From Stygiolobus azoricus (GTDB taxonomy: Archaea > Thermoproteota > Thermoprotei_A > Sulfolobales > Sulfolobaceae): a DNA stretch of 64,000 nucleotides. A program made the position numbers and the translations under genes. Shown one piece after another: positions 36,726 through 46,082 of this stretch. The stretch spans positions 1,386,001 through 1,450,000 of the forward strand of contig NZ_CP045483.1 in assembly GCF_009729035.1 (NCBI RefSeq), in the 5' to 3' direction. The notes below the pieces were generated by a model that was given only the letters and a program-made list of their open reading frames with translations, was not told where the DNA came from and did not search any database. Position 1 is the first letter of the stretch; the number at the start of each line of letters is the position of its first letter.

Positions 36726-36735
36726 CTATAAGATT
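36726..36735 (+). promoter_or_regulatory. TATA box for pantoate kinase
   Basis: CTATAAGATT is centred about 25 bases before the ATG at 36755. On the opposite strand TTATAATC near 36736-36743 sits 26 bases before the start of the oxidoreductase at 36712, so the two promoters interlock in 42 bases. Confidence 0.45.
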
Positions 36736-36754
36736 GATTATAAGATTTAGTTGT

Positions 36755-37561
36755 ATGTATATAAATACCAGTGCTCATAAGTTTTTGTACAAATTGCACT
36801 TAGAAGTATCAATACCACTAAACGTTTCTGGAGTCTGGTATCCAGTTTATGATAACGATGTCTCAAAAAGCGGTTCAATAGGTCTTTCTTTAACGCTAGA
36901 ACCAAAACTAGTTGTAACTGGAAGATTGAGTGACCGTGAAAAAATAATCATCATTAGAAGTGACGGTGAGGAATTGGAATTAAATGACTTCAAGAACTTA
37001 CTTACATTAAAGAAGTTGGGTACGCTATCCCTAAACGTATACAGCGAAGTACCTTTGGGTTATGGTTACGGAATGAGTGGTGCAATAAGCTTAGGATATG
37101 CAATGATAGCTTATGAATTAGGATTAACAGATTTAAGGAAGGCATTGCTTACGGCTCACGAAAGCGAAGTTCTGTCAAAAAACGGTCTAGGTGACGTTAT
37201 TTCTGAATATTACGGAGGCGGAATAATTTTCAGAAAAAAGCCTGGAGCACCTACTATAGGAGAAGTGGAAGTATTTACAGTTACGGATGACGTACAAATT
37301 TGTAGTTTGCCAGAATCACGACTTTCAACGAGCCTTCTCCTCAAGACCAACGAAAATGCGTTAAACTACATAAACCAGTTCCTCCTTAATCCTACTATCC
37401 ACAACTTCTTCGAAGTAGCTAAGAAGTTCACAGAGGAATTAGGTTTTATCTCTCCATATAAAGGCTCATTTAAAAAGAAAGGCTTAATACTTAAACTAGG
37501 AGAGTGTGGAGAGGGATGGATAAAGCACAAGATAGCAAGGAGTGGAGTATCCGTTCGCTGA
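36755..37561 (+). CDS. Pantoate kinase (archaeal GHMP kinase)
   Basis: This 268-residue enzyme phosphorylates pantoate, the first half of the archaeal route from pantoate to phosphopantothenate. The GHMP ATP loop is visible as [17 protein letters not shown]. An N-terminal S-G-V-W-Y-P-V-Y segment and a C-terminal helix fit the archaeal PoK family. A TTG at 36734 would add seven codons, but the TATA position favours the ATG at 36755. The next gene, the synthetase that uses its product, overlaps the 3' end by 46 bases. Confidence 0.85.
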   Translation: MYINTSAHKFLYKLHLEVSIPLNVSGVWYPVYDNDVSKSGSIGLSLTLEPKLVVTGRLSDREKIIIIRSDGEELELNDFKNLLTLKKLGTLSLNVYSEVPLGYGYGMSGAISLGYAMIAYELGLTDLRKALLTAHESEVLSKNGLGDVISEYYGGGIIFRKKPGAPTIGEVEVFTVTDDVQICSLPESRLSTSLLLKTNENALNYINQFLLNPTIHNFFEVAKKFTEELGFISPYKGSFKKKGLILKLGECGEGWIKHKIARSGVSVR

Positions 37562-38310
37562 TCCCAGAAAACCATCCCAGAAAAGAATCCCTCATAATAA
37601 GGGAAAAAATCGTAGAGGGATTAGAGGAAGGGTACGTAGCCCCACAAGGGCTGATAGCTCACGGAAGGGGGGAATGCTTCGATTATCTAATGGGGGAAAA
37701 GACACAACAATTTGCAATAGACGCGATCAAAGCCTCGGTGGCAACGCTTTTACTAGCTAAACACCCCGTGATATCGGTCAACGGAAATATGGCAGCTCTT
37801 GTACCAAAAGAGATTGTGGAGCTAGGAAAGGAAATAAACGCGAAAATTGAGGTAAACTTGTTCTACAGAACTGTTGAAAGAGAAAAGGCTATTGAAAAAG
37901 TTCTGAGAGAAGCAGGGGCTGATGAAGTTCTGGGAGTGGGTGAAGACGCCTCAGCCACAATACCTGAGTTATTCAGTGAAAGGAGAAGGGTAAGTCCGAG
38001 GGGGATATTAATTGCCGACGTAGTCTTACTAGCTCTAGAGGACGGTGACAGAACTGAAGCTTTAGTGAAGATGGGGAAAAAGGTAATAGCGATCGATCTA
38101 AATCCCCTGTCTAGGACTGCAAGAATGGCGTCGATAACTATTGTAGACAATGTAATAAGGGCTTTCCCACTCTTGATAAAATACGTGAGGATAATGAAGA
38201 GTTATAGCAGAGAGGCACTAGAGGAGATAGTTAAAAAATATGATAATAAGGCAGTACTAACTGCCTCCTTAAAGTTTATAGCTCAACGGTTATCTGAAAT
38301 TTCCTTGTAG
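37516..38310 (+). CDS. 4-phosphopantoate-beta-alanine ligase (phosphopantothenate synthetase)
   Basis: This protein of about 264 residues belongs to the archaeal phosphopantothenate synthetase family (formerly DUF137). It has the [20 protein letters not shown] opening, [19 protein letters not shown], and [12 protein letters not shown]. It condenses phosphopantoate with beta-alanine using ATP. I use the ATG at 37516; a GTG at 37504 is possible. It overlaps pantoate kinase upstream and converges with panB (28-base overlap). Confidence 0.9.
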   Translation: MDKAQDSKEWSIRSLIPENHPRKESLIIREKIVEGLEEGYVAPQGLIAHGRGECFDYLMGEKTQQFAIDAIKASVATLLLAKHPVISVNGNMAALVPKEIVELGKEINAKIEVNLFYRTVEREKAIEKVLREAGADEVLGVGEDASATIPELFSERRRVSPRGILIADVVLLALEDGDRTEALVKMGKKVIAIDLNPLSRTARMASITIVDNVIRAFPLLIKYVRIMKSYSREALEEIVKKYDNKAVLTASLKFIAQRLSEISL

Positions 38311-39092
38311 TTTTCTCTCGCTGGGAATTTACCGCTCTTTACATCACTTATGTATTCATTAACTGCCTTACCAATTATCTCTTTTAAATTCACATACGCC
38401 TTTGCGAAATAGGGTGAGAAGTCAGTAAAGCCCAATAGATCGTGAATAACAAGTATTTGACCATCACAATAAGGACCTGCACCAATACATATTGTAGGAA
38501 CACTCACAGTTTCTGTGATCTTTTTTGCAACTTCGGCGTAAGTGTTTTCAATAACAATGGAAAACACACCTACATCTTCTAATGCTTTAGCATCCCTTAT
38601 GAGCTGCTCTGCTTCATTCTCTCTTTTTCCTAAAGTTCTGAAACCTCCTATTCTCAGAAAACGCTGAGGAGTCAAACCTATATGTCCCATGACCGGGATT
38701 CCTGCCCTGATTATCGCCTTTATTACGTCAACAATTTCCTCTCCTCCTTCCAACTTAACGGCATCGGCCCCGTTTCTAGCCAATTCCCCCGCATTTCTTA
38801 CCCCTTCAGTAACAGAGACCTCGTAGGAGAGAAAAGGCATGTCTGCAACAATTAACTGTTTAGGCTTAGCTCTGGCAACAGCTGATACGTGCCTTATCAT
38901 ATCCGACATTGTAACATTCAAAGTATTCTCGAACCCAAGAACTACCATCCCTAACGAGTCTCCTACAAGGATTCCATCTAAATCCGTGTTAGATATCACT
39001 TTCGCCGTCGGGTAGTCGTAAGCTGTGAGCATGGTTATCTTTTCTTTCCTCTCCTTCTTCTTCAGAAAATCCCTGATCGAAATCTTTGCCAT
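38283..39092 (-). CDS. panB: 3-methyl-2-oxobutanoate hydroxymethyltransferase
   Basis: This 269-residue TIM-barrel enzyme makes ketopantoate from 2-ketoisovalerate and methylene-tetrahydropterin. Family residues are visible: [11 protein letters not shown] (metal-binding Asp near 45), VADMPFLSY (second Asp near 84), KLEGG, and [10 protein letters not shown]. It is adjacent to and facing the next two CoA genes. The methylene-pterin requirement links it to the pterin cluster at 45-49 kb. Its first 104 bases overlap the upstream gene. Confidence 0.94.
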   Translation of the reverse strand: MAKISIRDFLKKKERKEKITMLTAYDYPTAKVISNTDLDGILVGDSLGMVVLGFENTLNVTMSDMIRHVSAVARAKPKQLIVADMPFLSYEVSVTEGVRNAGELARNGADAVKLEGGEEIVDVIKAIIRAGIPVMGHIGLTPQRFLRIGGFRTLGKRENEAEQLIRDAKALEDVGVFSIVIENTYAEVAKKITETVSVPTICIGAGPYCDGQILVIHDLLGFTDFSPYFAKAYVNLKEIIGKAVNEYISDVKSGKFPARENYKEISDNR

Positions 39093-39663
39093 AAATCCTC
39101 TTCCCTACTTTATAAGCTAAGGTTAATAACTTGTTAATCTGCTTTGCAATTCCTTGAGTCTCCTCATACTGAATAGCATCATCATATAATTGTGTTAATT
39201 GTTCTATTTCATCAAAGACTAACTTCCTGAAATTTTTCTTGTCTACCTCAGAAAGTACAGTTTTCCTAGAGTAGAATTCTAGCTTACGTTGAAGCTCCTT
39301 CGGATCAAGAGAGTAAAATTTTAGGAAGATAAGTCTAACCCTCGGGTCTTGTTGACCGGAATCAGAAAGCGCAAGAGAAACTTGTTCCTTGTCTAAGAAC
39401 TTCCACCAGTGCTGATTGGAACTTTTGTATGTAGTTTCCGTTATACCAAAGTCCTTTTCTAAGCTTCGTAAGAGCATTTTAGGGTCAAAGTTATAACCCA
39501 TGTCTATGAGTTTATCAACGACCCCTTTGTAACTGAAATCACCTAACTCTTTATTCTCATTCTCCTCGCTGTACTCCAATGCAGCCCTCAATACAGATTC
39601 TCCTCTCTCTCCGAACTTCAATAGGAACTCGGCAGTTCTGTCCCTAATACTCCCAGTAATCAC
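38989..39663 (-). CDS. Helical hypothetical protein overlapping panB
   Basis: This protein of about 224 residues is mostly alpha-helical and charged, with a winged-helix-like opening ([24 protein letters not shown]) and a possible DNA- or protein-binding core. The start is likely GTG 39663, set by the shared TATA box at 39684-39696. The 3' end runs 104 bases into panB in a different frame, an unusually long same-strand overlap that implies coupling. A regulator role is possible but not shown. Confidence 0.6.
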   Translation of the reverse strand: MITGSIRDRTAEFLLKFGERGESVLRAALEYSEENENKELGDFSYKGVVDKLIDMGYNFDPKMLLRSLEKDFGITETTYKSSNQHWWKFLDKEQVSLALSDSGQQDPRVRLIFLKFYSLDPKELQRKLEFYSRKTVLSEVDKKNFRKLVFDEIEQLTQLYDDAIQYEETQGIAKQINKLLTLAYKVGKRIYGKDFDQGFSEEEGEERKDNHAHSLRLPDGESDI

Positions 39664-39683
39664 AACTAATTTTATTCTAACGA

Positions 39684-39696
39684 TTTTAAATTTTAA
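39684..39696. promoter_or_regulatory. Symmetric TATA box shared by two divergent leaderless genes
   Basis: TTTTAAATTTTAA is centred at 39690, 27 bases from the GTG at 39663 on the left and 28 bases from the ATG at 39718 on the right. No other TATA-like tract sits at the right distance on either side, because TATATAATA at 39702-39710 is too close to the ATG. One TBP site therefore seems to serve both directions. Confidence 0.5.
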
Positions 39697-39717
39697 CAAA
39701 GTATATAATATGGTATA

Positions 39718-40467
39718 ATGAATTCCGAGATAGCCGTAAGTGTTACCAACGTTTTTAAAAAGTTTAACAATTCCCTTGTTCTCAAGGGCATTACCTTCGA
39801 TGTATTTAAGGAGGACGTTTTTGGCCTTATTGGACCTAATGGCGCGGGAAAGACTACTACCCTGAGGATAATAGCTGGGATAATCAAAAGATATGAGGGA
39901 GAAGTAAGGGTCTTCTCTTACAAACCAGAAAAGGCTAAGGAGTTGGGACTCATTTCATACATGCCTGAAGACGCTTTTCCATATGAAAGGCTCACTGGCT
40001 TAGAGAACCTGAACTTATTCGCGGAAATTTATGCTAGAGGTGACAAAAAACTCGCTGAAGAGTATGTAGAGATAGGCATAAAAATTGCAGACTTAGGGAA
40101 AAAAATATACGAGAAGACTTCCACATACAGTAGAGGCATGAAAAGAAGGTTAATTATAGCCAGAACATTAATGACTAAGCCGAAACTAGTTATCCTTGAT
40201 GAGCCTACCTCTGCGTTAGACGTAGAATCTGCTGTGAGGATAAGGAATGTCATAAGTGATATGGCTAAAAAATTGGGAAGCACTATAATCCTTTCTTCAC
40301 ACAACATGCTCGAAGTAGAGTATATGTGCAATAGAGTAGCGATGATAAACGACGGAAAAATAATACAGATAGGTACTCCTACTGAGATAACAGAAAAATT
40401 GGGAGTCAGAAACCTGGAAGAAGCTTTCCTAAAGGTGGTCAGCCGTGATCAGAGTGTTCCTAGCTAA
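39718..40467 (+). CDS. ABC transporter ATPase subunit
   Basis: This 249-residue ABC-2-type ATPase has Walker [10 protein letters not shown], the signature [10 protein letters not shown] (variant of LSGGQ), Walker [13 protein letters not shown], and the His switch ILSSHNM. It powers the exporter encoded by the overlapping permease gene (23-base overlap at 40445). Related to NatA/CcmA-type exporters. Substrate unknown. Confidence 0.9.
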   Translation: MNSEIAVSVTNVFKKFNNSLVLKGITFDVFKEDVFGLIGPNGAGKTTTLRIIAGIIKRYEGEVRVFSYKPEKAKELGLISYMPEDAFPYERLTGLENLNLFAEIYARGDKKLAEEYVEIGIKIADLGKKIYEKTSTYSRGMKRRLIIARTLMTKPKLVILDEPTSALDVESAVRIRNVISDMAKKLGSTIILSSHNMLEVEYMCNRVAMINDGKIIQIGTPTEITEKLGVRNLEEAFLKVVSRDQSVPS

Positions 40468-41626
40468 AGAGTTCACCGAGATAAAGAGAGATAAGAAGCT
40501 ACTACTTTCCACAATAATTTTACCATTTATTCTGCTCCCCATAGTAGGAATAGTCCTTTATGCCTCGGTTTCTGCCCAACCCCCAGTTATAGCAGTGATA
40601 AACCATAACCCGTTAAATGACTTCTACGTTAGTATTGTTACTAATTATATTCAGAGCAGGGGAGGAATAGTTGAGACCAATATATCCTCCTCAATGTATC
40701 CGGACGTAATCATAGAGTTTCCCGACGACTTCTATCAGAACGCTAGCAACATAAGTAGGCAGGCTTATATAATTTATCAAGTAGTTATCTCATCTAATCA
40801 GCAAGCAACAGATCTAGCTCAGGGTGCGTTATATCAGCTGTTACTTAATATATCCAACTCTAGAATTTATTACTTGGAGCATGAGGCAAAAATAAACGTG
40901 TCGGTTGTAGATATAAGAGACCCTATATACCTACTCCTTGGTTACAGAACCGTAACTGGACACCCCACTTCAAGTAGCGCTGGACAATTAGCAGAGCTTA
41001 CGAGAATAATAGCGTTAATAATATTCCCCAGTGCAACTCCAATAGTATTCTATTTACTTGAGGGAATAACCGGAGAAAGGGAAAGGAGAACTCTCGAATC
41101 ATTACTGGCTACACCGCTTTCAGTAAGGTCGTTTATCTTCTCTAAGTTAATAGTGGCTTCAGTCTTAGGGCTGTTCTCTTCCCTCGGGGATATAATTGGT
41201 ACCCTCCTATTCGTATTACTATCCAGTGTATCCCTTAATCTCACAACTAGCCTTACTTTACCCTTCTTAGGAATGATAGTTATCGTGTACCTTTTATCAG
41301 TGCTGTTAACCGGAGCGCTAAGTTTAATATTTCTAGTAATATTAGGTGGATCAGTTAGAAATATTCAAGTGATTAACTTTATAGTAATAAGCTTTGGAAT
41401 GATAGCCTCATTTACTGCACTGTTTATAAATCCTGCCCAACTAAGTTTTCCATTATCTGTTATATACATTATACCATACGTGCAAATTAGTCTTGGGCTA
41501 CTCCTATATGTATTTGGATCAATACAAGAATCCATATTCTCTTTATTAGTAACGTTTCTAGTCTCTGTATTTTTAATATATTTATCATCCAGTGCATTTG
41601 ATTCTGAGAGACTTCTCTTAAAATGA
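40445..41626 (+). CDS. ABC-2 type permease (NatB-like)
   Basis: This 393-residue protein starts from GTG 40445 inside the ATPase gene. It has one N-terminal membrane segment, a ~150-residue exterior domain (residues ~40-185), and five or six C-terminal segments after [21 protein letters not shown], the conserved coupling motif of ABC-2 permeases. It forms the export channel with the ATPase. Confidence 0.88.
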   Translation: MIRVFLAKEFTEIKRDKKLLLSTIILPFILLPIVGIVLYASVSAQPPVIAVINHNPLNDFYVSIVTNYIQSRGGIVETNISSSMYPDVIIEFPDDFYQNASNISRQAYIIYQVVISSNQQATDLAQGALYQLLLNISNSRIYYLEHEAKINVSVVDIRDPIYLLLGYRTVTGHPTSSSAGQLAELTRIIALIIFPSATPIVFYLLEGITGERERRTLESLLATPLSVRSFIFSKLIVASVLGLFSSLGDIIGTLLFVLLSSVSLNLTTSLTLPFLGMIVIVYLLSVLLTGALSLIFLVILGGSVRNIQVINFIVISFGMIASFTALFINPAQLSFPLSVIYIIPYVQISLGLLLYVFGSIQESIFSLLVTFLVSVFLIYLSSSAFDSERLLLK

Positions 41627-41661
41627 AAAATATTTTATTTTTATACACTAAAGATTAGATC

Positions 41662-41889
41662 ATGGGAGTAAAAGCCTACGTTTTAATCGTAACAACTGTT
41701 GGGAAAGAAACAGACGTAGCTAATGAAGTTAAAAAGATCAACGGGGTTAAGGAAGCAAACCCCGTATATGGAGAATATGATGTAGTCATTGAGATAAATG
41801 CAGAAAACTTGGACGAGTTAAATAAGGTAATTGCACAGATAAGGAAGAACTCGGCTATACTGAGAACCGTAACCCTAATTGTAATGTAA
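41662..41889 (+). CDS. Stand-alone Lrp/AsnC ligand-binding (RAM) domain protein
   Basis: This 75-residue protein consists only of the beta-alpha-beta-beta-alpha-beta RAM domain, with [15 protein letters not shown] as the conserved core. The helix-turn-helix part of Lrp regulators is absent. Such single-domain proteins oligomerise and bind amino acids, and may modulate full-length Lrp proteins. A TATA-like ATTTTATTTTTATA lies about 20-30 bases before the ATG. Confidence 0.88.
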   Translation: MGVKAYVLIVTTVGKETDVANEVKKINGVKEANPVYGEYDVVIEINAENLDELNKVIAQIRKNSAILRTVTLIVM

Positions 41890-41992
41890 TCAGTTCGAGG
41901 AATCAATTCATCATCTTTTTTAAGTATCTTTATCAGGACGTCCCTGTAACATCATTTTTAGAATGAGTTAGTATGATCCTTTTTACGATTTA

Positions 41993-42051
41993 CCAAGGGG
42001 GGACCCACCTACGTTCATAAGCCCTTGGGACACAAGGGCATTTCGCGTAGG
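41993..42051 (+). ncRNA. Compact GC-rich structured element with alternative helices
   Basis: Two nested perfect stems can be drawn: CCTACG (42008-42013) with CGTAGG (42046-42051), and inside it GCCCTTG (42021-42027) with CAAGGGC (42033-42039), loop GGACA. A competing 7-base helix pairs CCAAGGG (41993-41999) with CCCTTGG (42022-42028), which would break the inner stem. The element lies between two converging genes and is GC-rich in an AT-rich genome. It could be a small RNA, a bidirectional terminator or an RNA switch. The strand is unknown. Confidence 0.4.
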
Positions 42052-42062
42052 CCCAATTATAA

Positions 42063-42371
42063 TTATTTACTATCCTTATTTATAATTTCCACTTCCTCAT
42101 CCTCAGCTTCCTTCTCATATAGTTTCTTGATAAGCTCATTGACCATAGTCTCAAGCTGCGCTATTCTTGCCTCTAGGAACACCATATTTTCTTCTAGTCT
42201 AGAGTATTTATCGTCCTCTTTTTCATCACTATCCTCCTCATCAAAGGAGTTCTTTAGCCCACTCCTTATGTAAAATTTCACTAAGTCTGTAACCTGGACT
42301 CCCATCTCGTCAGCCTTTCTCTTCAATTCCTCGTAAAGCGATTCTGGCAAAGATAAGTGTATAGTGGGCAA
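42063..42371 (-). CDS. Ribbon-helix-helix (CopG-like) regulator with an acidic coiled-coil tail
   Basis: From TTG 42371 the 102-residue protein opens with a PTIHLSLPESLYEELKRKADEMG ribbon-helix and a second helix (TDLVKFYIRSGL), the RHH fold. A very acidic linker follows (FDEEDSDEKEDDK), then a coiled coil (LEARIAQLETMVNELIKKL). An upstream start at 42428 would add a hydrophobic, unlikely N-terminus. It is probably a DNA-binding regulator. It diverges from a second RHH protein at 42506. Confidence 0.75.
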   Translation of the reverse strand: MPTIHLSLPESLYEELKRKADEMGVQVTDLVKFYIRSGLKNSFDEEDSDEKEDDKYSRLEENMVFLEARIAQLETMVNELIKKLYEKEAEDEEVEIINKDSK

Positions 42372-42505
42372 TGTGTATTCTCCTCTGAATAAAAGTATAC
42401 GAAAAACAAATATATTAATCTTCATCAAGTAATCTTCCTCTCATAAGTGGAATATGGAAATACCGCTCCAGATAATATTTAAACCGAAGCAAGAGGAGTA
42501 TTAAT

Positions 42506-42694
42506 TTGGGTAGCAAGATGAGAGTTGTAACATTTAAGGTAGAAGAAGACTTATTGGAACTATTAGATAGATATGCAATAAGATACAATTTAAATAGATC
42601 AGAAGCAATCAGAAAAGCAATCGAAACGTTAGTAAAAGGAGAATTAGAAAAAGAGACTGTCCCTGTTGCTAAAATAGAGAAAGTAAAGTTATAA
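42506..42694 (+). CDS. Ribbon-helix-helix (CopG/NikR-like) DNA-binding protein
   Basis: This 62-residue protein has the ribbon strand [19 protein letters not shown] and helix [17 protein letters not shown], a complete minimal RHH domain. The TTG at 42506 is favoured: AATATTTAAA at 42474-42483 lies 27-28 bases ahead and GAGGAG is seven bases before it. An ATG at 42518 is also in frame. Small crenarchaeal RHH proteins repress or organise promoters. Confidence 0.82.
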   Translation: MGSKMRVVTFKVEEDLLELLDRYAIRYNLNRSEAIRKAIETLVKGELEKETVPVAKIEKVKL

Positions 42695-43033
42695 TAGTTT
42701 CTTTTGTCCTTGTAAAAGGGGGCAAGCCATAGGTTTAATGGTTTGTGGTCCTTAAGGTATTGTCTTTTTATAATCCAACCTTTTATCTCAATCTCTTTGT
42801 ATTTTTGTTAAATAGACTATATACACGGGAGACAAGCATAAGTTAGATTTTTACTAGCAGTAGGCTGAGATTGAAGGAAAAGGATTAATGAATCTGTTTG
42901 GATGTTTTAGTCAATAAATTCACTTTCTTTTTAATATCACACGAGGAGTAGGTCAAGATTTACACGGTGGTTATGTATGTCCTAGACTCTGTGATAATGT
43001 GTTCATGGAGGAGGAATGTTGTTGAACTGTTAT
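42695..43033. other. Gene-free spacer
   Basis: About 340 bases lie between the RHH gene and the convergent metallo-hydrolase. A GGTTTAATGGTTTGTGGTCC patch at 42734-42753 is locally G/T-rich. I find no frame with protein character and no C/D-box pair that I trust. Confidence 0.4.
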
Positions 43034-43669
43034 TTAGTATATATTATTAAAGTACATGACAGTTCCCTTTTCAACAGTTTCTTCGTTTACTTCGGGCTTA
43101 TTTATTTGAAGTATCTTTATCCCCTCATTGTTCACTAATTGTAAGAAAGGCTCTATAGGATCTAATGGCATGTAGTGTCCTTTAACCCAATAATGCATAG
43201 GAAAAACTACTTTAGGGTTTAACGCCTTGATAAGTTTAATAGCCTCTGACGGGTTTATAGTTATCACGCCTCCAACGGGAATCATTAAGTAATCTGGATT
43301 TTTCAATTCCTCAACTAACTTTTCATCTAATAAGTGCCCTAAATCACCTAAATGTACATAGGTTTTTCCGTCGGGTGAGGTTATTTTATATATAGCAGTC
43401 TCTCCCCTTCTTTTACCTTTCTCTTTATCATGGTAAGCCTTTATCCCCTTTATTGTATAGTTTTTGTACGTAAATTCTCCATAATACTTAAGTTTCACGG
43501 TTTCATGAGGTATTATTTCATATGCGTTATGGTCGTAATGATTATGGGTGATTAGAATTAGTGAGGCTTTAACCTCAGGTCTTGGTAATCCAATGCTTCC
43601 TCCGTCATGGGGATCAATTAATATTAAATTATCTAGAAAAAATGCCGAGTGTAATAAAAATCTTATCAT
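43034..43669 (-). CDS. Metallo-beta-lactamase-fold hydrolase (UlaG-like)
   Basis: This 211-residue protein has the zinc-binding HNHYDH motif (His42, His44, Asp46, His47). Later metal ligands sit in HLGDLGH (near 117) and PMHYW (near 177). It resembles the L-ascorbate-6-phosphate lactonase/UPF0173 branch. Its start overlaps the stop of the upstream synthase by four bases (ATGA), so it is expressed with it. Substrate unknown. Confidence 0.85.
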   Translation of the reverse strand: MIRFLLHSAFFLDNLILIDPHDGGSIGLPRPEVKASLILITHNHYDHNAYEIIPHETVKLKYYGEFTYKNYTIKGIKAYHDKEKGKRRGETAIYKITSPDGKTYVHLGDLGHLLDEKLVEELKNPDYLMIPVGGVITINPSEAIKLIKALNPKVVFPMHYWVKGHYMPLDPIEPFLQLVNNEGIKILQINKPEVNEETVEKGTVMYFNNIY

Positions 43670-44826
43670 GCATTTATTTTTTTACTAGAAACTTTAATAG
43701 CTATCGCTTTTGCATCATCTACTGTTACCTTGTGCCCGGTTTCAGCAAGTGCTTTTATCTCCTTCAAAACCTCTCTTAGCTCATCGTCTGTAAGCTCAAT
43801 ACCTTGATCAGATAACAACTTCTTTAACCCGTGAATTCCGCTGTGCTTTCCTAATGCTATCCTCCTGAAGTTTCCAACTTCTTCAGGTGATATTGGCTCG
43901 TAAGTTAAGGGGTTTTCAATAACACCATGAACGTGAATACCTGACTCATGACCGAACGCATTCTCTCCTACGATTGCCTTAAAGTAAGGTACGGGTACAC
44001 CAGTTAATTCCGAAACCAACCTCGAAGTCTCATACAGTTTATAAGTTTTCACTCCGACCTCATAACCGAGTAATTTCTTTAATGCCATGACCACCTCTTC
44101 CAGGGAAGCGTTTCCAGCCCTCTCACCTATACCGTTAACAGTCACGTGTACTTGCCTGGCTCCTGCCATAACACCTGCTATCGAATTAGCTGTAGCTAAA
44201 CCGAAATCGTTGTGACAATGCACGCTTATTATCTTCCCGTCGGCAACCTTTACTACCTTACTTATCAAATCGTAAAACTTGAAGGGGTGCATTACACCAA
44301 CGGTATCTGGAATATTAACTCTATCAGCTCCCGCCTCTATAGCAGTTTTAACAGCCTTAAGTAGGAACTCTTCGTCAGTTCTAGTAGCATCCTCAGGTGA
44401 ATACTCCACAATCAAACCGTGGTCTTTCGCATACCTTACTGATTCATATATCCTTTCTAGAACTTGCTCCTTAGTCATTTTCAGCTTGTACTTTAAGTGT
44501 ATATCTGATGTTGCAATGAATACGTGAATACTTGCTATACCAGTATCTATAGTTCTGTCTATATCTTGCTTTACAGCCCTCGATAATCCTATTACCTCTA
44601 CCTTATCCCCTACTTCGTCTAATATCTTCTTAGTTGCCTCGAACTCTCCTTCAGATGCTGCTGGAAATCCTGCCTCTATTACGTCTACTCCTAAATCTGC
44701 TAGTTGTTTTGCTATTCTTACCTTTTGCTCCATAGTTAAGTCTATTCCGGGTGCTTGCTCTCCATCTCGCAGGGTTGTGTCAAATATCCTGACTTTTTTT
44801 GAATTAACAAAGAAAAGACATCCCAA
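43666..44826 (-). CDS. leuA: 2-isopropylmalate / citramalate synthase family enzyme
   Basis: This 386-residue DRE-TIM metallolyase condenses acetyl-CoA with a 2-oxo acid. [13 protein letters not shown] opens the barrel. The metal site [12 protein letters not shown] and [13 protein letters not shown] are intact, and a short communication domain has GESG-type H-E-S-G-I-H. The C-terminal regulatory domain of full LeuA is absent, as in homocitrate/citramalate-type enzymes, so the substrate could be 2-ketoisovalerate, pyruvate or 2-oxoglutarate. The start is TTG 44826, supported by TTTATAATT about 24 bases ahead. Confidence 0.85.
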   Translation of the reverse strand: MGCLFFVNSKKVRIFDTTLRDGEQAPGIDLTMEQKVRIAKQLADLGVDVIEAGFPAASEGEFEATKKILDEVGDKVEVIGLSRAVKQDIDRTIDTGIASIHVFIATSDIHLKYKLKMTKEQVLERIYESVRYAKDHGLIVEYSPEDATRTDEEFLLKAVKTAIEAGADRVNIPDTVGVMHPFKFYDLISKVVKVADGKIISVHCHNDFGLATANSIAGVMAGARQVHVTVNGIGERAGNASLEEVVMALKKLLGYEVGVKTYKLYETSRLVSELTGVPVPYFKAIVGENAFGHESGIHVHGVIENPLTYEPISPEEVGNFRRIALGKHSGIHGLKKLLSDQGIELTDDELREVLKEIKALAETGHKVTVDDAKAIAIKVSSKKINA

Positions 44827-44846
44827 ATTTTTCTTCGGTTATACAA

Positions 44847-45491
44847 TTATAAAGTTTTATTAAAAACCTCTTCAACTACGTGCTTAGCAATTTTTAACTT
44901 ATTTTTCTTAATCCACGATGCAGGTAAATTATTTTCATAATAAGGCTTAGAATATTTACCTACAATCCCTGAATCGAAGTCCATTCCGTACAGTCTTATA
45001 GCCTTAGCTTGAAATAGAGAAGCTAAGACTACAGCCCTATCACCATCAGTAAACCCTCCGAATAACTTTAGCCTACCGAAAGGAAATACCTGACAAGTAC
45101 CGATGAGTTTTCTGTCAGAAATAAATGGAAATTTGCTTATCAGGTATTCCGTGTTATTACCATGAGCTAAAACCACATATATTGAGTTTTTTGGATAGAC
45201 TGTAATCCCGTCGAGATCCGTCACTATTACATCGGGCTTGATACCCTTAGATACCAAATAATTTGTCGCACCGTCAGACGATATTATTACATCTTCGTCC
45301 AAATATTCAACCTGTTCTAAATTCGGACCAGCACCCACTACTGCGACAGTCTTTCCGCGGATTAGGTTACGTAATTCCTCAGTATAATCATCATAGTTAT
45401 TTGCTAATAGCTGATCAAGAAGCACTGCCGAGTAATAGTCTTCCTCTTCTCTAAACCCAAATTGTCTTCTAATCTGTGAATAAAAGTTCAA
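44847..45491 (-). CDS. mptE: 6-hydroxymethyl-7,8-dihydropterin pyrophosphokinase, archaeal MptE type
   Basis: This 214-residue protein matches the MptE (DUF115) family. It has [37 protein letters not shown] and a C-terminal [16 protein letters not shown]. It activates hydroxymethyl-dihydropterin by pyrophosphorylation for joining to a p-aminobenzoate-type acceptor. The start overlaps the previous gene by four bases. With the PTPS-like and DHPS-like genes nearby it defines a pterin cofactor cluster. Confidence 0.88.
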   Translation of the reverse strand: MNFYSQIRRQFGFREEEDYYSAVLLDQLLANNYDDYTEELRNLIRGKTVAVVGAGPNLEQVEYLDEDVIISSDGATNYLVSKGIKPDVIVTDLDGITVYPKNSIYVVLAHGNNTEYLISKFPFISDRKLIGTCQVFPFGRLKLFGGFTDGDRAVVLASLFQAKAIRLYGMDFDSGIVGKYSKPYYENNLPASWIKKNKLKIAKHVVEEVFNKTL

Positions 45492-45697
45492 CCAGAAGAA
45501 GATATCACGCGAAAATAAATTACATCACCTTCGTCCCTGATTATTTCAATTTTGTATTTGTTAATAATCTCTTCAAAATAAGCACTATTCTTATTTATTT
45601 TGTATATTATATTACGAAAATAATTATTTAGAGCTTCAATTACGTCCGAGCTACAAGTATCCTTGTCTAAGTCAATGATGGAACTCATCAAATACAT
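45488..45697 (-). CDS. Small hypothetical protein between HEPN-like gene and mptE
   Basis: This 69-residue alpha/beta protein overlaps mptE by 4 bases and the HEPN-like gene by 26 bases, so all three are translated from one mRNA. It has a helix [14 protein letters not shown] and an end strand [10 protein letters not shown]. No family is recognised. Confidence 0.5.
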   Translation of the reverse strand: MYLMSSIIDLDKDTCSSDVIEALNNYFRNIIYKINKNSAYFEEIINKYKIEIIRDEGDVIYFRVISSSG

Positions 45698-46082
45698 TAT
45701 TTGCTAGCTCGAATAAATCTTCAACTTCCTGAAGCAAGTTCTTCACTTCAACGTTCCTAGCCACTACTGAACCATCTTTAAGCGAAGACTCGTCAACAAG
45801 GATAATTGGATAGAGTCTTTGTTCTAGGAGTTGTAATTTTCTTATTAGCGTGATTTCTTTCTCTCCAACCTTGTTTACAATCACGTTTAACATTTGTGCC
45901 TTGTGATCGTAAGGATAATAAAAGCCGTAAAGTCCTAGTAAGCTTGCACTTATTTCTTCGACCACGTTATAAATATAATATAAGCTGTCAATCAAGTCAC
46001 CTTCTTCGTAGGCTGACTTAGAGTTGTTCAAATTCCTCATAGCCTTAGTCAAATATTCCGAAGCAAAGGCGCTGTTGTTCAT
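45672..46082 (-). CDS. HEPN-like helical protein
   Basis: This 136-residue all-helical protein opens with ASEYLTKAMRNLNNSKSAYEEGDLIDSLYYIYNVVEEISASLLGLYG. This is the pattern of HEPN domains (A-x-x-L-x-x-A-x-x-x-x-x-x-G-D-x-x-D-S-x-Y-x-x-x-x-x-E-x-x-x). The RNase-type R-x4-6-H motif is not seen, so a binding role is more likely than nuclease activity. It overlaps the upstream NTase-like gene by 4 bases, the usual MNT-HEPN arrangement. Confidence 0.55.
   Translation of the reverse strand: MNNSAFASEYLTKAMRNLNNSKSAYEEGDLIDSLYYIYNVVEEISASLLGLYGFYYPYDHKAQMLNVIVNKVGEKEITLIRKLQLLEQRLYPIILVDESSLKDGSVVARNVEVKNLLQEVEDLFELANNVFDEFHH

Noticed and set aside
42372-42428. Upstream start for the CopG-like regulator
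   Set aside because: The added residues (IFVFRILLFRG) are hydrophobic and not part of a ribbon-helix-helix N-terminus; TTG 42371 begins exactly at the ribbon strand.
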